A stretch of DNA of 64,000 bases. Source: Rhodovulum sp. (GTDB lineage: Bacteria > Pseudomonadota > Alphaproteobacteria > Rhodobacterales > Rhodobacteraceae). This document shows, in pieces, positions 56,980 through 64,000 of the stretch. Location: contig PALT01000021.1 of the NCBI GenBank assembly GCA_002706605.1, positions 1 through 64,000 of the forward strand, written 5' to 3'. The stretch's first letter is position 1, and every line of letters begins with the position of its first letter. The translations under genes were made by a program, and so were the position numbers. The notes beneath the pieces were generated by a model. That model was not told the DNA's origin. It saw nothing but the letters and a program-made list of their open reading frames with translations, and did no database searches.

Positions 56980-58275
56980 ATGAAGACGGAATTCACCGAA
57001 CAGCAACTCCAAGACCCCGGTATCGCGCGGGCAAACGAGATCCTGCGCGCCTGTGTCCATTGCGGGTTCTGTACCGCGACCTGCCCGACCTATCAGGTGC
57101 TTGGCGATGAATTGGACAGCCCGCGGGGCCGCATCTATCTGATCAAGGATATGCTGGAGAGCGGTCGCCCTGCGGATGAAAAGACCGTCAAACATGTGGA
57201 CCGGTGCCTGTCCTGTCTGGCCTGCATGAGCACCTGTCCCTCGGGCGTGCATTACATGCATCTGGTCGATCATGCGCGTGCCCATATCGAGGCCACCTAT
57301 CGCCGCCCGTTCAGTGACCGCGCCCTGCGCTGGGTTCTGGCCAAGGTTCTGCCCTATCCCACGCGGTTCCGTCTGGCCCTGCTGGGCGCGAAAATCGCGC
57401 GTCCGTTTCGGGCCCTGATGCCCGATGCGCGGTTGCGGGCGATGCTGGATATGGCACCTAAACAGATCCCGCCCGTCAGCCGCAATGACGACGCCCAAGT
57501 GTTCCCCGCAATTGGCGAGCGCAAGATGCGCGTCGCCCTGATGACCGGTTGCGCGCAAAAGGCGCTGAACACCGATATCAACGACGCCACGATCCGTCTG
57601 TTGCGGCGGCTGGGTTGTGACGTGGTGATCGCCAAGGACATGGGGTGCTGTGGTGCCTTGACCCATCACATGGGCAAGGTGGACGACAGCCACTCCGCCG
57701 CCGCGCGCAACATCAAGGCATGGATGGCCGAGGCACAGAACGGTGGTCTGGACGCCATTGTGATCAACACCTCGGGCTGTGGCACGACGGTCAAGGATTA
57801 CGGCCATATGTTCCGCAACGACCCCTTGGCGGATCAGGCAGCGCGCGTGTCCGCGCTGGCCATGGATGTGTCCGAGGTTCTGGCGAAACTGGACTTGCCC
57901 GCCGATACCGCGCCCAGGATGCGGGTGGCCTATCACGCGGCCTGTTCCCTGCAGCACGGGCAACAGATCAAAACGACGCCCAAGGATCTGTTGCGCAAAG
58001 CAGGGTTCGAGGTGGTCGAACCCGCCGACAGCCACCTGTGTTGTGGCAGTGCGGGGACCTATAACCTGATGCAGCCGGAAATCTCGGGTCAGCTCAAGGC
58101 GCGCAAGGTGCGCACGCTGGAGGCCAAGTCGCCGGATGTGATCGCGGCGGGCAATATCGGGTGCATGATGCAGATCGGCTCTGGCACAGAGGTGCCGATC
58201 GTGCATACGGTCGAGCTATTGGATTGGGCGACGGGCGGACCGAAACCGCGCGCGATCACCGAAGTTCAGCCATAA
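56980..58275 (+). CDS. glcF: Glycolate oxidase iron-sulfur subunit GlcF
   Basis: The electron-transfer chain (431 aa) passing electrons to the membrane quinone pool. Two [4Fe-4S] motifs are visible, CVHCGFCTATCP (about 24-35) and CLSCLACMSTCP (about 76-87), followed by two CCG domains (MGCCGALTHHMG; LCCGSAGTYNLMQP). It starts 3 bp after glcE with AAGG upstream. Confidence 0.95.
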   Translation: MKTEFTEQQLQDPGIARANEILRACVHCGFCTATCPTYQVLGDELDSPRGRIYLIKDMLESGRPADEKTVKHVDRCLSCLACMSTCPSGVHYMHLVDHARAHIEATYRRPFSDRALRWVLAKVLPYPTRFRLALLGAKIARPFRALMPDARLRAMLDMAPKQIPPVSRNDDAQVFPAIGERKMRVALMTGCAQKALNTDINDATIRLLRRLGCDVVIAKDMGCCGALTHHMGKVDDSHSAAARNIKAWMAEAQNGGLDAIVINTSGCGTTVKDYGHMFRNDPLADQAARVSALAMDVSEVLAKLDLPADTAPRMRVAYHAACSLQHGQQIKTTPKDLLRKAGFEVVEPADSHLCCGSAGTYNLMQPEISGQLKARKVRTLEAKSPDVIAAGNIGCMMQIGSGTEVPIVHTVELLDWATGGPKPRAITEVQP

Positions 58276-58322
58276 TCCTGCCCCATAGGCGCGCTATGAC
58301 GGGGGCAACAAGGGGACCCCAT

Positions 58323-59147
58323 ATGCATCTGCGACGCCTGATCATGACTGTTGTTTGCGCCACGCTGTTGTCCGGCGTGGTTGCCAGTGCGCAGGGATTG
58401 CGCGATCTGGCGACGGGCGATGACAGCAAAGGCTGGAACGCCGTCGGTCGTCTCAATCTGGGCGATTGGGGGTTTTGTACGGGGGCGCTGATCGCCGAGG
58501 ATCTGGTCCTGACGGCGGCGCATTGCCTTTATGACGAACGCACTGGCGGCTTGGTTCAGGCGTCCGATCTGGAATTCCGCGCGGGGTGGCGCAATGGCCG
58601 CGCCGAGGCGTTTCGCGGTGTGAAACAGGCCGTGATCCACCCGCGCTATAGCTATGGCAATAACGACGATACGATTTCGCGGGTGGCCAATGATATCGCC
58701 ATTTTGCGCCTTGATCGCCCGATCCGATTGCCCAGCATTACGCCCTATCCCATTGGCGACCGCCCGCGCAAAGGCGATCAGGTCGGCGTCGTGTCCTATG
58801 CCCAAGAACGATCCGAGAGCCCCGCGTTGGAAGAGGCCTGTGATGTGCTGGCCGGTCGTCCGGGGGTGTATATGCTGTCGTGCGATGTGAATTTCGGGTC
58901 CTCCGGCGCGCCGATTTTCATGAACGATGACGGCGAATGGCGCATCGTGTCGGTGGTGTCTTCCAAGGCGACTGTCGATGATCGTCAGGTCGCGCTGGGC
59001 AGTGCGACCAAGGGATCGCTGCCGCTGTTGCTGGACCGGTTGAAGATGGGCGAAAACGTGTTTTTCACGGCGACGCCGGTCGTGCGCCGGTTTGGTCAGG
59101 GTGCATCGACCCAGACGTCGGGCGGGGCGAAATTCGTCCGTCCGTAA
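58323..59147 (+). CDS. Exported trypsin-like serine protease
   Basis: A 274-aa S1-family protease. After a Sec signal peptide (about 1-23) come the catalytic triad segments LTAAHC (His67), NDIAIL (Asp124) and FGSSGAP (Ser194), all in the right order and spacing. No PDZ domain is present, so it is not DegP/HtrA-like. AAGGGGA precedes the ATG at 58323. It follows glcF by 47 bp but is probably independent; its substrates are unknown. Confidence 0.9.
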   Translation: MHLRRLIMTVVCATLLSGVVASAQGLRDLATGDDSKGWNAVGRLNLGDWGFCTGALIAEDLVLTAAHCLYDERTGGLVQASDLEFRAGWRNGRAEAFRGVKQAVIHPRYSYGNNDDTISRVANDIAILRLDRPIRLPSITPYPIGDRPRKGDQVGVVSYAQERSESPALEEACDVLAGRPGVYMLSCDVNFGSSGAPIFMNDDGEWRIVSVVSSKATVDDRQVALGSATKGSLPLLLDRLKMGENVFFTATPVVRRFGQGASTQTSGGAKFVRP

Positions 59148-59163
59148 ACGCGCGCATCGGGGT

Positions 59164-59193
59164 CTTGAAACCCCGAAAATCCATTCCCACATT
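59164..59193 (+). promoter_or_regulatory. Sigma-32 (RpoH)-like promoter of hsp20
   Basis: CTTGAA at 59164-59169 matches the RpoH -35 element, and CCCACATT at 59186-59193 resembles the -10 element CCCCATNT, with a 16-bp spacer. The -35 sequence is also the loop of a CGGGGT/ACCCCG hairpin (59158-59175) that may end the protease transcript. Confidence 0.6.
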
Positions 59194-59195
59194 TA

Positions 59196-59286
59196 GGGTG
59201 CGGGCGCCAATAGGGCCCGCGAAAATGACTAAGGTCCCGTCCAGACGGAGGGGCCGTACCATACATCGCTCAATGGAGGATGACCT
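59196..59286 (+). ncRNA. ROSE-type RNA thermometer in the hsp20 leader
   Basis: Three hairpins can be drawn in the leader. I: GCGGGC/GCCCGC (59200-59220). II: GGTCCC/GGGGCC around CCGTC-CA-GACGG (59233-59255). III: AUC-g-CUC (59265-59271) pairs with GAG-GAU (59276-59281) around an AAUG loop, with C64-G82 extending it. Hairpin III buries the ribosome site GGAGGA and has a bulged G68 within UCGCU, the U(U/C)GCU signature of ROSE elements. At low temperature the ribosome site would be closed; heat would open it. Confidence 0.7.
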
Positions 59287-59751
59287 ATGCGAAACTATGA
59301 TCTTTCGCCGCTTTACCGTGCCACCGTCGGTTTTGACCGTGTGGCCGACCTGATGGACCGCGTGCTGGCCGGTGAAACCACCCAGCCCACCTATCCCCCC
59401 TATAACATCGAAAAAACCGCCGATGACGCCTATCGCATCACGCTGGCCGTTGCGGGCTTTTCGTCCGAGGACCTGTCCGTCGAGGTCAAGGAAAACGCCC
59501 TCGTCATCGCCGCCAAAAAGGCCGAGGACGACACGCCCCACAGCTATCTGCACCGTGGAATCGCCACCCGCGCGTTTGAGCGCCGCTTCCACCTTGCCGA
59601 TCACGTCAAGGCCGTTGGCGCGACGCATAAGGACGGGTTGCTGCACATCGATCTGGTGCGCGAAGTGCCCGAAGCACTCAAGTCCCGCCGCATCGAAATC
59701 ACCCGTGGCGGCCAGATCGAAGGCAAAGCCGTCGAGACCGCCGAGGTCTAA
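59287..59751 (+). CDS. Small heat-shock protein Hsp20/IbpA
   Basis: A 154-aa alpha-crystallin-type holdase that keeps unfolded proteins soluble under heat. The N-terminus LSPLYRATVGFDRVADLMDR, the core YRITLAVAGFSSEDLSVEVKENALVIAAKK and the ARAFERRFHLADHVKAVGATHKDGLLHIDL segment are IbpA-like. Control appears two-layered: an RpoH-like promoter and a ROSE-like thermometer over GGAGGA. It is monocistronic. Confidence 0.95.
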   Translation: MRNYDLSPLYRATVGFDRVADLMDRVLAGETTQPTYPPYNIEKTADDAYRITLAVAGFSSEDLSVEVKENALVIAAKKAEDDTPHSYLHRGIATRAFERRFHLADHVKAVGATHKDGLLHIDLVREVPEALKSRRIEITRGGQIEGKAVETAEV

Positions 59752-59780
59752 TCGCGGATCCAAAAAAGCCGAAATGATCG

Positions 59781-59815
59781 CAGCCCCCGAAGGAGACTTT
59801 GGGGGCTGTTTTGTT
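59781..59815 (+). terminator. Rho-independent terminator of hsp20
   Basis: CAGCCCCC (59781-59788) pairs with GGGGGCTG (59801-59808), followed by TTTTGTT; 30 bp after the hsp20 stop. Confidence 0.85.
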
Positions 59816-59918
59816 GAAACCGGCAGCAGGCCAAATGGCGGGTGTGCGGACGAAGTTACCGTTCGATAGGTCCCACCCAATGACTGCTTTCAAGAAAGTG
59901 TAGGCGATAGTGACGACT

Positions 59919-60482
59919 TCAATTGGTGTTCATCGACCAGTACGTCTCTGCCGCAGCTGAGCATGCCTCATCGAACCAGCACGCTTGACTATCTACACTG
60001 TGAGATTGCGTGACTGCGGCAGTTGCCTGCATCAAGCTGTCATCGCCTGACACGCTAATGAAGAAGGTCTGGTCGTTCAATGTAGCAGCCTCTCCAACAG
60101 ACAGTACTTTCCCTCTTGGCCCGCCCGGGAAACCGGGTTGCCCTTCTTCGCCCAACTGATTTCGCAACTCTCGAATTTTCTGATCTATTTGATCTCTCTC
60201 GAAATTATGCTCAGTGGCGCAAGCCAAGACAGCGTCGTAAGGTTGCCCAGAAATGACTAAACGAACCGTTCTCACATTGTCACGAGAAACGGCGTCTTGC
60301 GGTCCAGGATTGATTACAACGTTTGGTTCAAAATCTAAGTGTTTTGCCAGAAGAAACACGAACTGAGAATTCAGCGCGGGCAAATTGGAACAAATGATAT
60401 CAAAACCCTCGGCCCGGCATCCTGTTGCGGCTAAGGCGAAACTTAGTGCCGCTACAAAGCGGTTACAAAGACCCTTGAGCAT
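59919..60482 (-). CDS. AT-rich orphan: exported protein with coiled coil and collagen-like segment
   Basis: I recognise no family. The 187-aa product has a signal peptide (MLKGLCNRFVAALSFALAATGCRA); the Cys22 context is a poor lipobox, so lipid attachment is doubtful. A charged coiled-coil-like helix (about 92-110, FERDQIDQKIRELRNQL) runs straight into four GXY triplets, GEE-GQP-GFP-GGP (111-122), then a beta-rich tail with Cys168 and Cys174. The gene and its flanks are clearly more AT-rich than the rest of the window and use codons that neighbours avoid, a sign of recent transfer. The ATG at 60482 is taken; a TTG at 60533 extends it. Confidence 0.6.
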   Translation of the reverse strand: MLKGLCNRFVAALSFALAATGCRAEGFDIICSNLPALNSQFVFLLAKHLDFEPNVVINPGPQDAVSRDNVRTVRLVISGQPYDAVLACATEHNFERDQIDQKIRELRNQLGEEGQPGFPGGPRGKVLSVGEAATLNDQTFFISVSGDDSLMQATAAVTQSHSVDSQACWFDEACSAAAETYWSMNTN

Positions 60483-60666
60483 CACACCGGTCCACCATGT
60501 CGTTCTGTTTTGCCAGAGCACTATAACGCTCAAAGAGTTTAGTCCTTACGTGCATGAAAGGATAGCCGCCATTCGCTGCACGTTCATTTAGCGGGAGGTA
60601 TGGGCTCAAAATAGTCAATGGCTGCGTCACGTGTTTCGGAAAGACGCGGGCCGGTTCTCAAAAGGA

Positions 60667-60690
60667 AAAGCGGGGCCGGGGCCCCGCTTT
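60667..60690 (-). terminator. Terminator of the phytase-like gene
   Basis: AAAGCGGGGC-CGGG-GCCCCGCTTT is a 10-bp GC/AT stem with T-rich flanks on both sides, 29 bp beyond the stop of the exported phytase-like gene. It may work in both directions. Confidence 0.85.
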
Positions 60691-60718
60691 GTTGTTTTTG
60701 TTGGATTGGCGCGCTTGA

Positions 60719-62878
60719 TTAGCGGACGGCACCAATCGACCAGAAGAAGGTTTCGCCCGAGCTGTCGTCGACACCGTCGTTGTCGGTCGAGACGAACATT
60801 TCACCGGCGGGGGTGATGGCGAGGCCCTCGACCTTGTCCACGACATAGCCGTTGTAGGCGGCCAGATCGGGGATCAGGTCGCGGACCAGTTCCTTGGACA
60901 CGGTGGGCAGATCGCCGCCCAGCGGGGCCGCAACCATGTCAGCCGCCGGAATGCGGTAGACCGATTTCACCGCAGCGTTCGCGCCGATCTGGTTGTCGCG
61001 TTCGATGACGTAGAACCAGTCACCGTCGGCCACGATTTCCGACAGACCGACCCAGCCCTTTTCGGCCGCATTCGTGGGATAGCGCACGGCGCCCCATTCT
61101 TCGGTCTCGATGTTGTAGGACACCAGTTTCACGGTGTTCTCGGGGTCGTCTTTCCACTGACGCTGAATAGCGATCCAGAGGGTGTCGCCGACGCGGGTGA
61201 TGCCCTCGGACGCCCAACGCTTGGACACGTCCAGCAGTTCGGCGGGGAAGGGGATTTCCTTTTTGATCTGACCCTTGGCGTTCACGTTATAGATCGCGTG
61301 GGGGACCAGACGCTCGGGGCGGCCCTCAGAGGCGATCCAGAACCCGCCTTTGCCGTCCAGGGTTATGCCTTCCATGTCCAGTTTCTGGGCGGGGAAGCCA
61401 CCGCGCGTCACCTCGGTTGCGGCGGTGATGCGGGCCGGTTTGCTCGAGGGGTCGATGGTAAAGATCGTGGGCTGGTAGCCATAGAAGCTATCGTTGACCG
61501 CGTAGATCAGGCCGTTTTCGTCGGCAACCATGCCCGACAGTGCGCCCCAACCGATCAGGGTATCCGCACCCGCCGAGGTCAGCGTCGGGTAGACCGGCGC
61601 GGCGTCCTGATATTCGAAAATCATGACGTGGCTGCGGATGCCGCCGTCTTCAATCAGGTCGACCTCATTCGCGGAAACCAGCAGGTTGCGCTCGGGGATG
61701 GCAACATAGCCTTCCGGCCCGATGCCCGAGGCAAGGATCTGTTTCAGCACAGGGTTGGCCAGATCGGTGACGTCGTACACGCCCACGGCCGAGCCGCGTT
61801 CCGAACCGACAAACACATAGGGCGTGTCGCCAAAGGTGGCGGTTTCGATCGACTCGGGCTCGACGCCTTTGCTGTCGGACCGTTTGTCGGGGTAGTGGCC
61901 GATCTGGATCAGGGCGTGCTCAAACGAGGTGCCGGATTCATAGACCACGGTGCCGTTCTTGTTGAAAATGGTCCAGCCGCGCGAGCCGCCCTCATAGTCG
62001 CCTTCGTTGGCGGTGGCGAAATGGTTGTCGTCGATCCATTTGACCGCATCGGGTTCGCGCTTGCGGCCCACTTGGGTCTCGGTGAAACGCAGCGCGCCGC
62101 GCTCATCCGTGGCGTCGATGCCGGTCAGGTCAACCGCACCGGCGGAGAATTGGTTGATGACGTGACCCTGTGCGTCGACAACCGCGAGGTGGTTGTTCTC
62201 CTGCATCGTGACGACGGTTTCGCCAAGGCCGTTGACGTCCACGAACTCGGGCTCGGGGTCGGTGGGGGCGATCTCTGCCAGACCGGTCATGTCGGCGGCG
62301 ATATGGCCCTCACAGGTCAGGGTGCCATCGGTGATGCGGAACATGTCCAGCGTCCCTGCAGGGGCCTGTGGGATGATGCCGTCGTTCAGGTCTTCGTCAC
62401 GCTCGTTTTCGATGGCGACCACGACGAATGAACCGTCTTTGGACAGGGCAATCGAATCTGGCTGACCCGAGGTGGCGCAAGAGGCCAGCTCTTCGCCCGA
62501 TTTGACGTGGATCGCCTTGAGCATCCCCGAGGGCGACACAAAATCGGGCGAGGTGTTTACGCCGACAAAGGCGATATCGCCCAGAACGGCGACCGAGGTG
62601 GGTTCACCCGGCAGGGCGATGTTGCCTGCGGGTTTGGGGGCGTGGGGGTCGGTGATGTCGATACGACCCAGAACCTCAAGCGGGCTGTCGGTATAGACAA
62701 GCATCATGCCGTCGGCGGTGACGTCGATGATCTCGGCCGAGCTTTCGCGCGCGCGATCCTCGTCAGCAGCCATGTTTTCGACGGTCGAAAAGGCCGAGAT
62801 GCGGTTAAAGTTCATTTCGGCATGTGCCGCGCCAGCGCCAAGCGCCAGAGCCGAACACGCCATCAGCAGACGATGCAT
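60719..62878 (-). CDS. Exported protein with choice-of-anchor-I/LVIVD and phytase-like esterase domains
   Basis: A 719-aa periplasmic protein with a Sec signal peptide (MHRLLMACSALALGAGAAHA). The N-terminal two fifths form a beta-propeller of LVIVD-like blades (LGRIDITDPHAPKPAGNIALPGEPTSVAVLGD; YVFVGSERGSAVGVYDVTDLANPVLKQIL). The C-terminal part (about 420-715) is of the esterase-like/phytase-like type: GGFPAQKLDMEGITLDGKGGFWIASEGRPERLVPHAIYNV, ASEGITRVGDTLWIAIQRQW and DKVEGLAITPAGEMFVSTDNDGVDD. The substrate, perhaps a phosphate ester, is unknown. The ATG at 62878 starts the signal peptide. Confidence 0.82.
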   Translation of the reverse strand: MHRLLMACSALALGAGAAHAEMNFNRISAFSTVENMAADEDRARESSAEIIDVTADGMMLVYTDSPLEVLGRIDITDPHAPKPAGNIALPGEPTSVAVLGDIAFVGVNTSPDFVSPSGMLKAIHVKSGEELASCATSGQPDSIALSKDGSFVVVAIENERDEDLNDGIIPQAPAGTLDMFRITDGTLTCEGHIAADMTGLAEIAPTDPEPEFVDVNGLGETVVTMQENNHLAVVDAQGHVINQFSAGAVDLTGIDATDERGALRFTETQVGRKREPDAVKWIDDNHFATANEGDYEGGSRGWTIFNKNGTVVYESGTSFEHALIQIGHYPDKRSDSKGVEPESIETATFGDTPYVFVGSERGSAVGVYDVTDLANPVLKQILASGIGPEGYVAIPERNLLVSANEVDLIEDGGIRSHVMIFEYQDAAPVYPTLTSAGADTLIGWGALSGMVADENGLIYAVNDSFYGYQPTIFTIDPSSKPARITAATEVTRGGFPAQKLDMEGITLDGKGGFWIASEGRPERLVPHAIYNVNAKGQIKKEIPFPAELLDVSKRWASEGITRVGDTLWIAIQRQWKDDPENTVKLVSYNIETEEWGAVRYPTNAAEKGWVGLSEIVADGDWFYVIERDNQIGANAAVKSVYRIPAADMVAAPLGGDLPTVSKELVRDLIPDLAAYNGYVVDKVEGLAITPAGEMFVSTDNDGVDDSSGETFFWSIGAVR

Positions 62879-63041
62879 GATGTGTCCCCGTAGGTTGCGA
62901 ATGGTAACTCCATTTTGCAGGTGCACGCGGGACGTTTCGGTTTGGTGACGGAAATGTTTCGGATTTATGAAATCCTGAATTTATGTCAGCATGATTGACT
63001 TACCTTGCGGAATCGGCACAGATACGCCATCGGAGGATGCC

Positions 63042-64000
63042 ATGAATCTGCAATCCATTTTTGCCAGTCGTATATCGGGCATGAAAGCGTCCGAGATCCG
63101 CGAGCTGCTCAAGCTGTTGGATCAGCCCGACATCATTTCCTTTGCCGGCGGGATCCCCGATCCGGCCCTGTTTCCGCAAGAGGCGTTTCAGGACGCGATG
63201 CAGGCGGCACTGACCGGTGGGACGGGGCGGGTGGCCCTGCAATACGCGCCGTCCGAGGGGTATTTGCCCCTGCGCCAATGGATCGCGGATCATATGGGCA
63301 CGCTGGGCATTCCTTGTGATGCGGATAACATCCTGATCACGGCGGGCTCGCAACAGGCGCTGGATTATCTGGGCAAGATGTTCCTGAACAAGGGCGACAC
63401 GGCCCTTGTCGGCTGGCCCACCTATCTGGGCGCGCTGGGGGCGTTTAACGCGTATCAGCCGCGCTATGACCGACTGGACCCAAGCTCGAACCGCCCTGTG
63501 GCCGACATCATGGCCGATGCGGCGGCGGGTGGCGGTACGGTGAAATTCGCCTATGTGTCGCCCGATTTCGCAAACCCCACCGGCGTAACCTTGAACGCCG
63601 TTCAGCGTGGTGCGATTTTGGATATGGCGGCACAGATCGGGTGTGCGGTGATCGAGGATGCGGCGTACCAGACCCTGCGCTACCGCGGCGATGACATTCC
63701 GCCCCTGTTGGCGATGGATATTGAGCGTTCGGGCGGGATTGAAAACACGCGCACGGTGTATCTTGGGTCGTTTTCGAAAACCCTGTCGCCCGGTTTGCGG
63801 GTAGGTTGGGCCGTAGCGGCGAAACCGGTGATCCAACAGATGGTTCTGTTGAAACAGGCGGGCGATCTGCAAACCGCGACGTTGAACCAGATCGCAATCG
63901 CCGATGTGGCGCGCCGCGTGTTTGACCCGCATATCCGTGTGCTGTGCGACGCCTATGGCACGCGGATGCAGGCGATGCTGGCCGCGCTCAGCCGCACCAT
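63042..64000 (+). CDS. PLP-dependent aminotransferase (2-aminoadipate/MocR-type fold class I), 3' truncated
   Basis: Residues 1-319 of a fold-type-I aminotransferase, cut by the window end. Features: PDIISFAGGIPDPALFP near the N-terminus, LQYAPSEGYLPLRQWIADH, TAGSQQALDYLGKMFLNKGD, SPDFANPTGVTL, EDAAYQTLRYRG and the PLP lysine in YLGSFSKTLSPGLRVGW. No GntR domain is attached, so it is an enzyme, not a MocR regulator. CGGAGGA precedes the ATG. It is divergent from the phytase-like gene. The substrate is not determinable here. Confidence 0.9.
   Translation, partial: MNLQSIFASRISGMKASEIRELLKLLDQPDIISFAGGIPDPALFPQEAFQDAMQAALTGGTGRVALQYAPSEGYLPLRQWIADHMGTLGIPCDADNILITAGSQQALDYLGKMFLNKGDTALVGWPTYLGALGAFNAYQPRYDRLDPSSNRPVADIMADAAAGGGTVKFAYVSPDFANPTGVTLNAVQRGAILDMAAQIGCAVIEDAAYQTLRYRGDDIPPLLAMDIERSGGIENTRTVYLGSFSKTLSPGLRVGWAVAAKPVIQQMVLLKQAGDLQTATLNQIAIADVARRVFDPHIRVLCDAYGTRMQAMLAALSRT

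Noticed and set aside
56746-58206. 486-codon open frame antisense to glcE/glcF
   Set aside because: Shadow of glcF, which has intact iron-sulfur motifs; no ribosome site or family pattern.
61298-62431. 377-codon open frame antisense to the phytase-like gene
   Set aside because: Shadow frame; no start signal and no domain.
1-64000. CRISPR array, prophage or insertion sequence
   Set aside because: No regularly spaced repeats, no transposase or integrase, and no phage structural genes were seen.

Overview
The window is about 64 kb of high-GC DNA with tightly packed genes. Its content points to a marine alphaproteobacterium of the Rhodobacterales (Roseobacter group). The reasons are a soxBDAG/gbcAB betaine-catabolism cluster, MipZ, an ffh-to-rpmE ribosomal cluster of alphaproteobacterial type, a BluB-type DMB synthase, a DUF5928-type glycosyltransferase and a ROSE-type thermometer on a small heat-shock gene. 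I see no CRISPR array, prophage, transposase, IS element or replication origin.

Layout. 1-100: 3' part of an initiator tRNA-Met and its hairpin. 176-13206: glycine betaine to pyruvate catabolism (gbcAB, a dgcA-like flavoprotein, soxBDAG, sdaA) with a GlxA/SouR-like activator and a TetR repressor. 13207-16361: zinc uptake (znuA, divergent from zur-znuCB). 16358-18388: LysR regulator and an SbtA-like bicarbonate transporter. 18429-22144: Tat-exported DUF3047 protein divergent from a two-component system, then a very small gene. 22113-24784: mipZ and an unrecognised exported 566-aa protein. 24915-32086: a long minus-strand run, ffh-GNAT-GNAT-chorismate mutase-rpsP-bluB-rimM-sulfotransferase-like-trmD-rplS-rpmE, in which accessory genes interrupt the classical trmD operon. 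32294-36588: FCD/GntR regulator, OmpA-like lipoprotein, Ada-like methyltransferase, nth and an adenosine-kinase-like gene. 36697-39232: divergent sulfotransferase and GT14-like glycosyltransferase sharing a perfect palindrome. 39241-45826: HIT protein, lone ABC ATPase, zinc-finger protein, polA, orphan ATP-grasp protein and CDF metal exporter. 45823-53531: DUF1285 divergent from a MoxR-DUF58-DUF4159-GATase-like envelope module. 53567-58275: DUF599 protein divergent from glcDEF (glycolate oxidase). 58323-59751: trypsin-like protease and hsp20. 59919-64000: an AT-richer orphan, a phytase-like exported protein and a truncated PLP aminotransferase.

The strongest regulatory readings from the raw sequence are these. 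(1) The hsp20 leader combines a sigma-32-like promoter with three hairpins; the last one locks the Shine-Dalgarno in a helix with a bulged G, as in ROSE RNA thermometers. (2) The same inverted repeat, AATTGGT-N11-ACCAA, lies in front of the FCD/GntR gene at 33 kb and over the -10 box of glcD at 54 kb, which suggests the regulator is GlcC. (3) AT-rich Zur-box-like palindromes fill the znuA/zur gap.

For a possibly undescribed system, the best candidates are the four-gene MoxR/DUF58/DUF4159/GATase-like module with DUF1285, the divergent sulfotransferase/glycosyltransferase pair, and the AT-rich orphan with a coiled coil next to a short collagen-like segment. None of these can be claimed as new from sequence reading alone.
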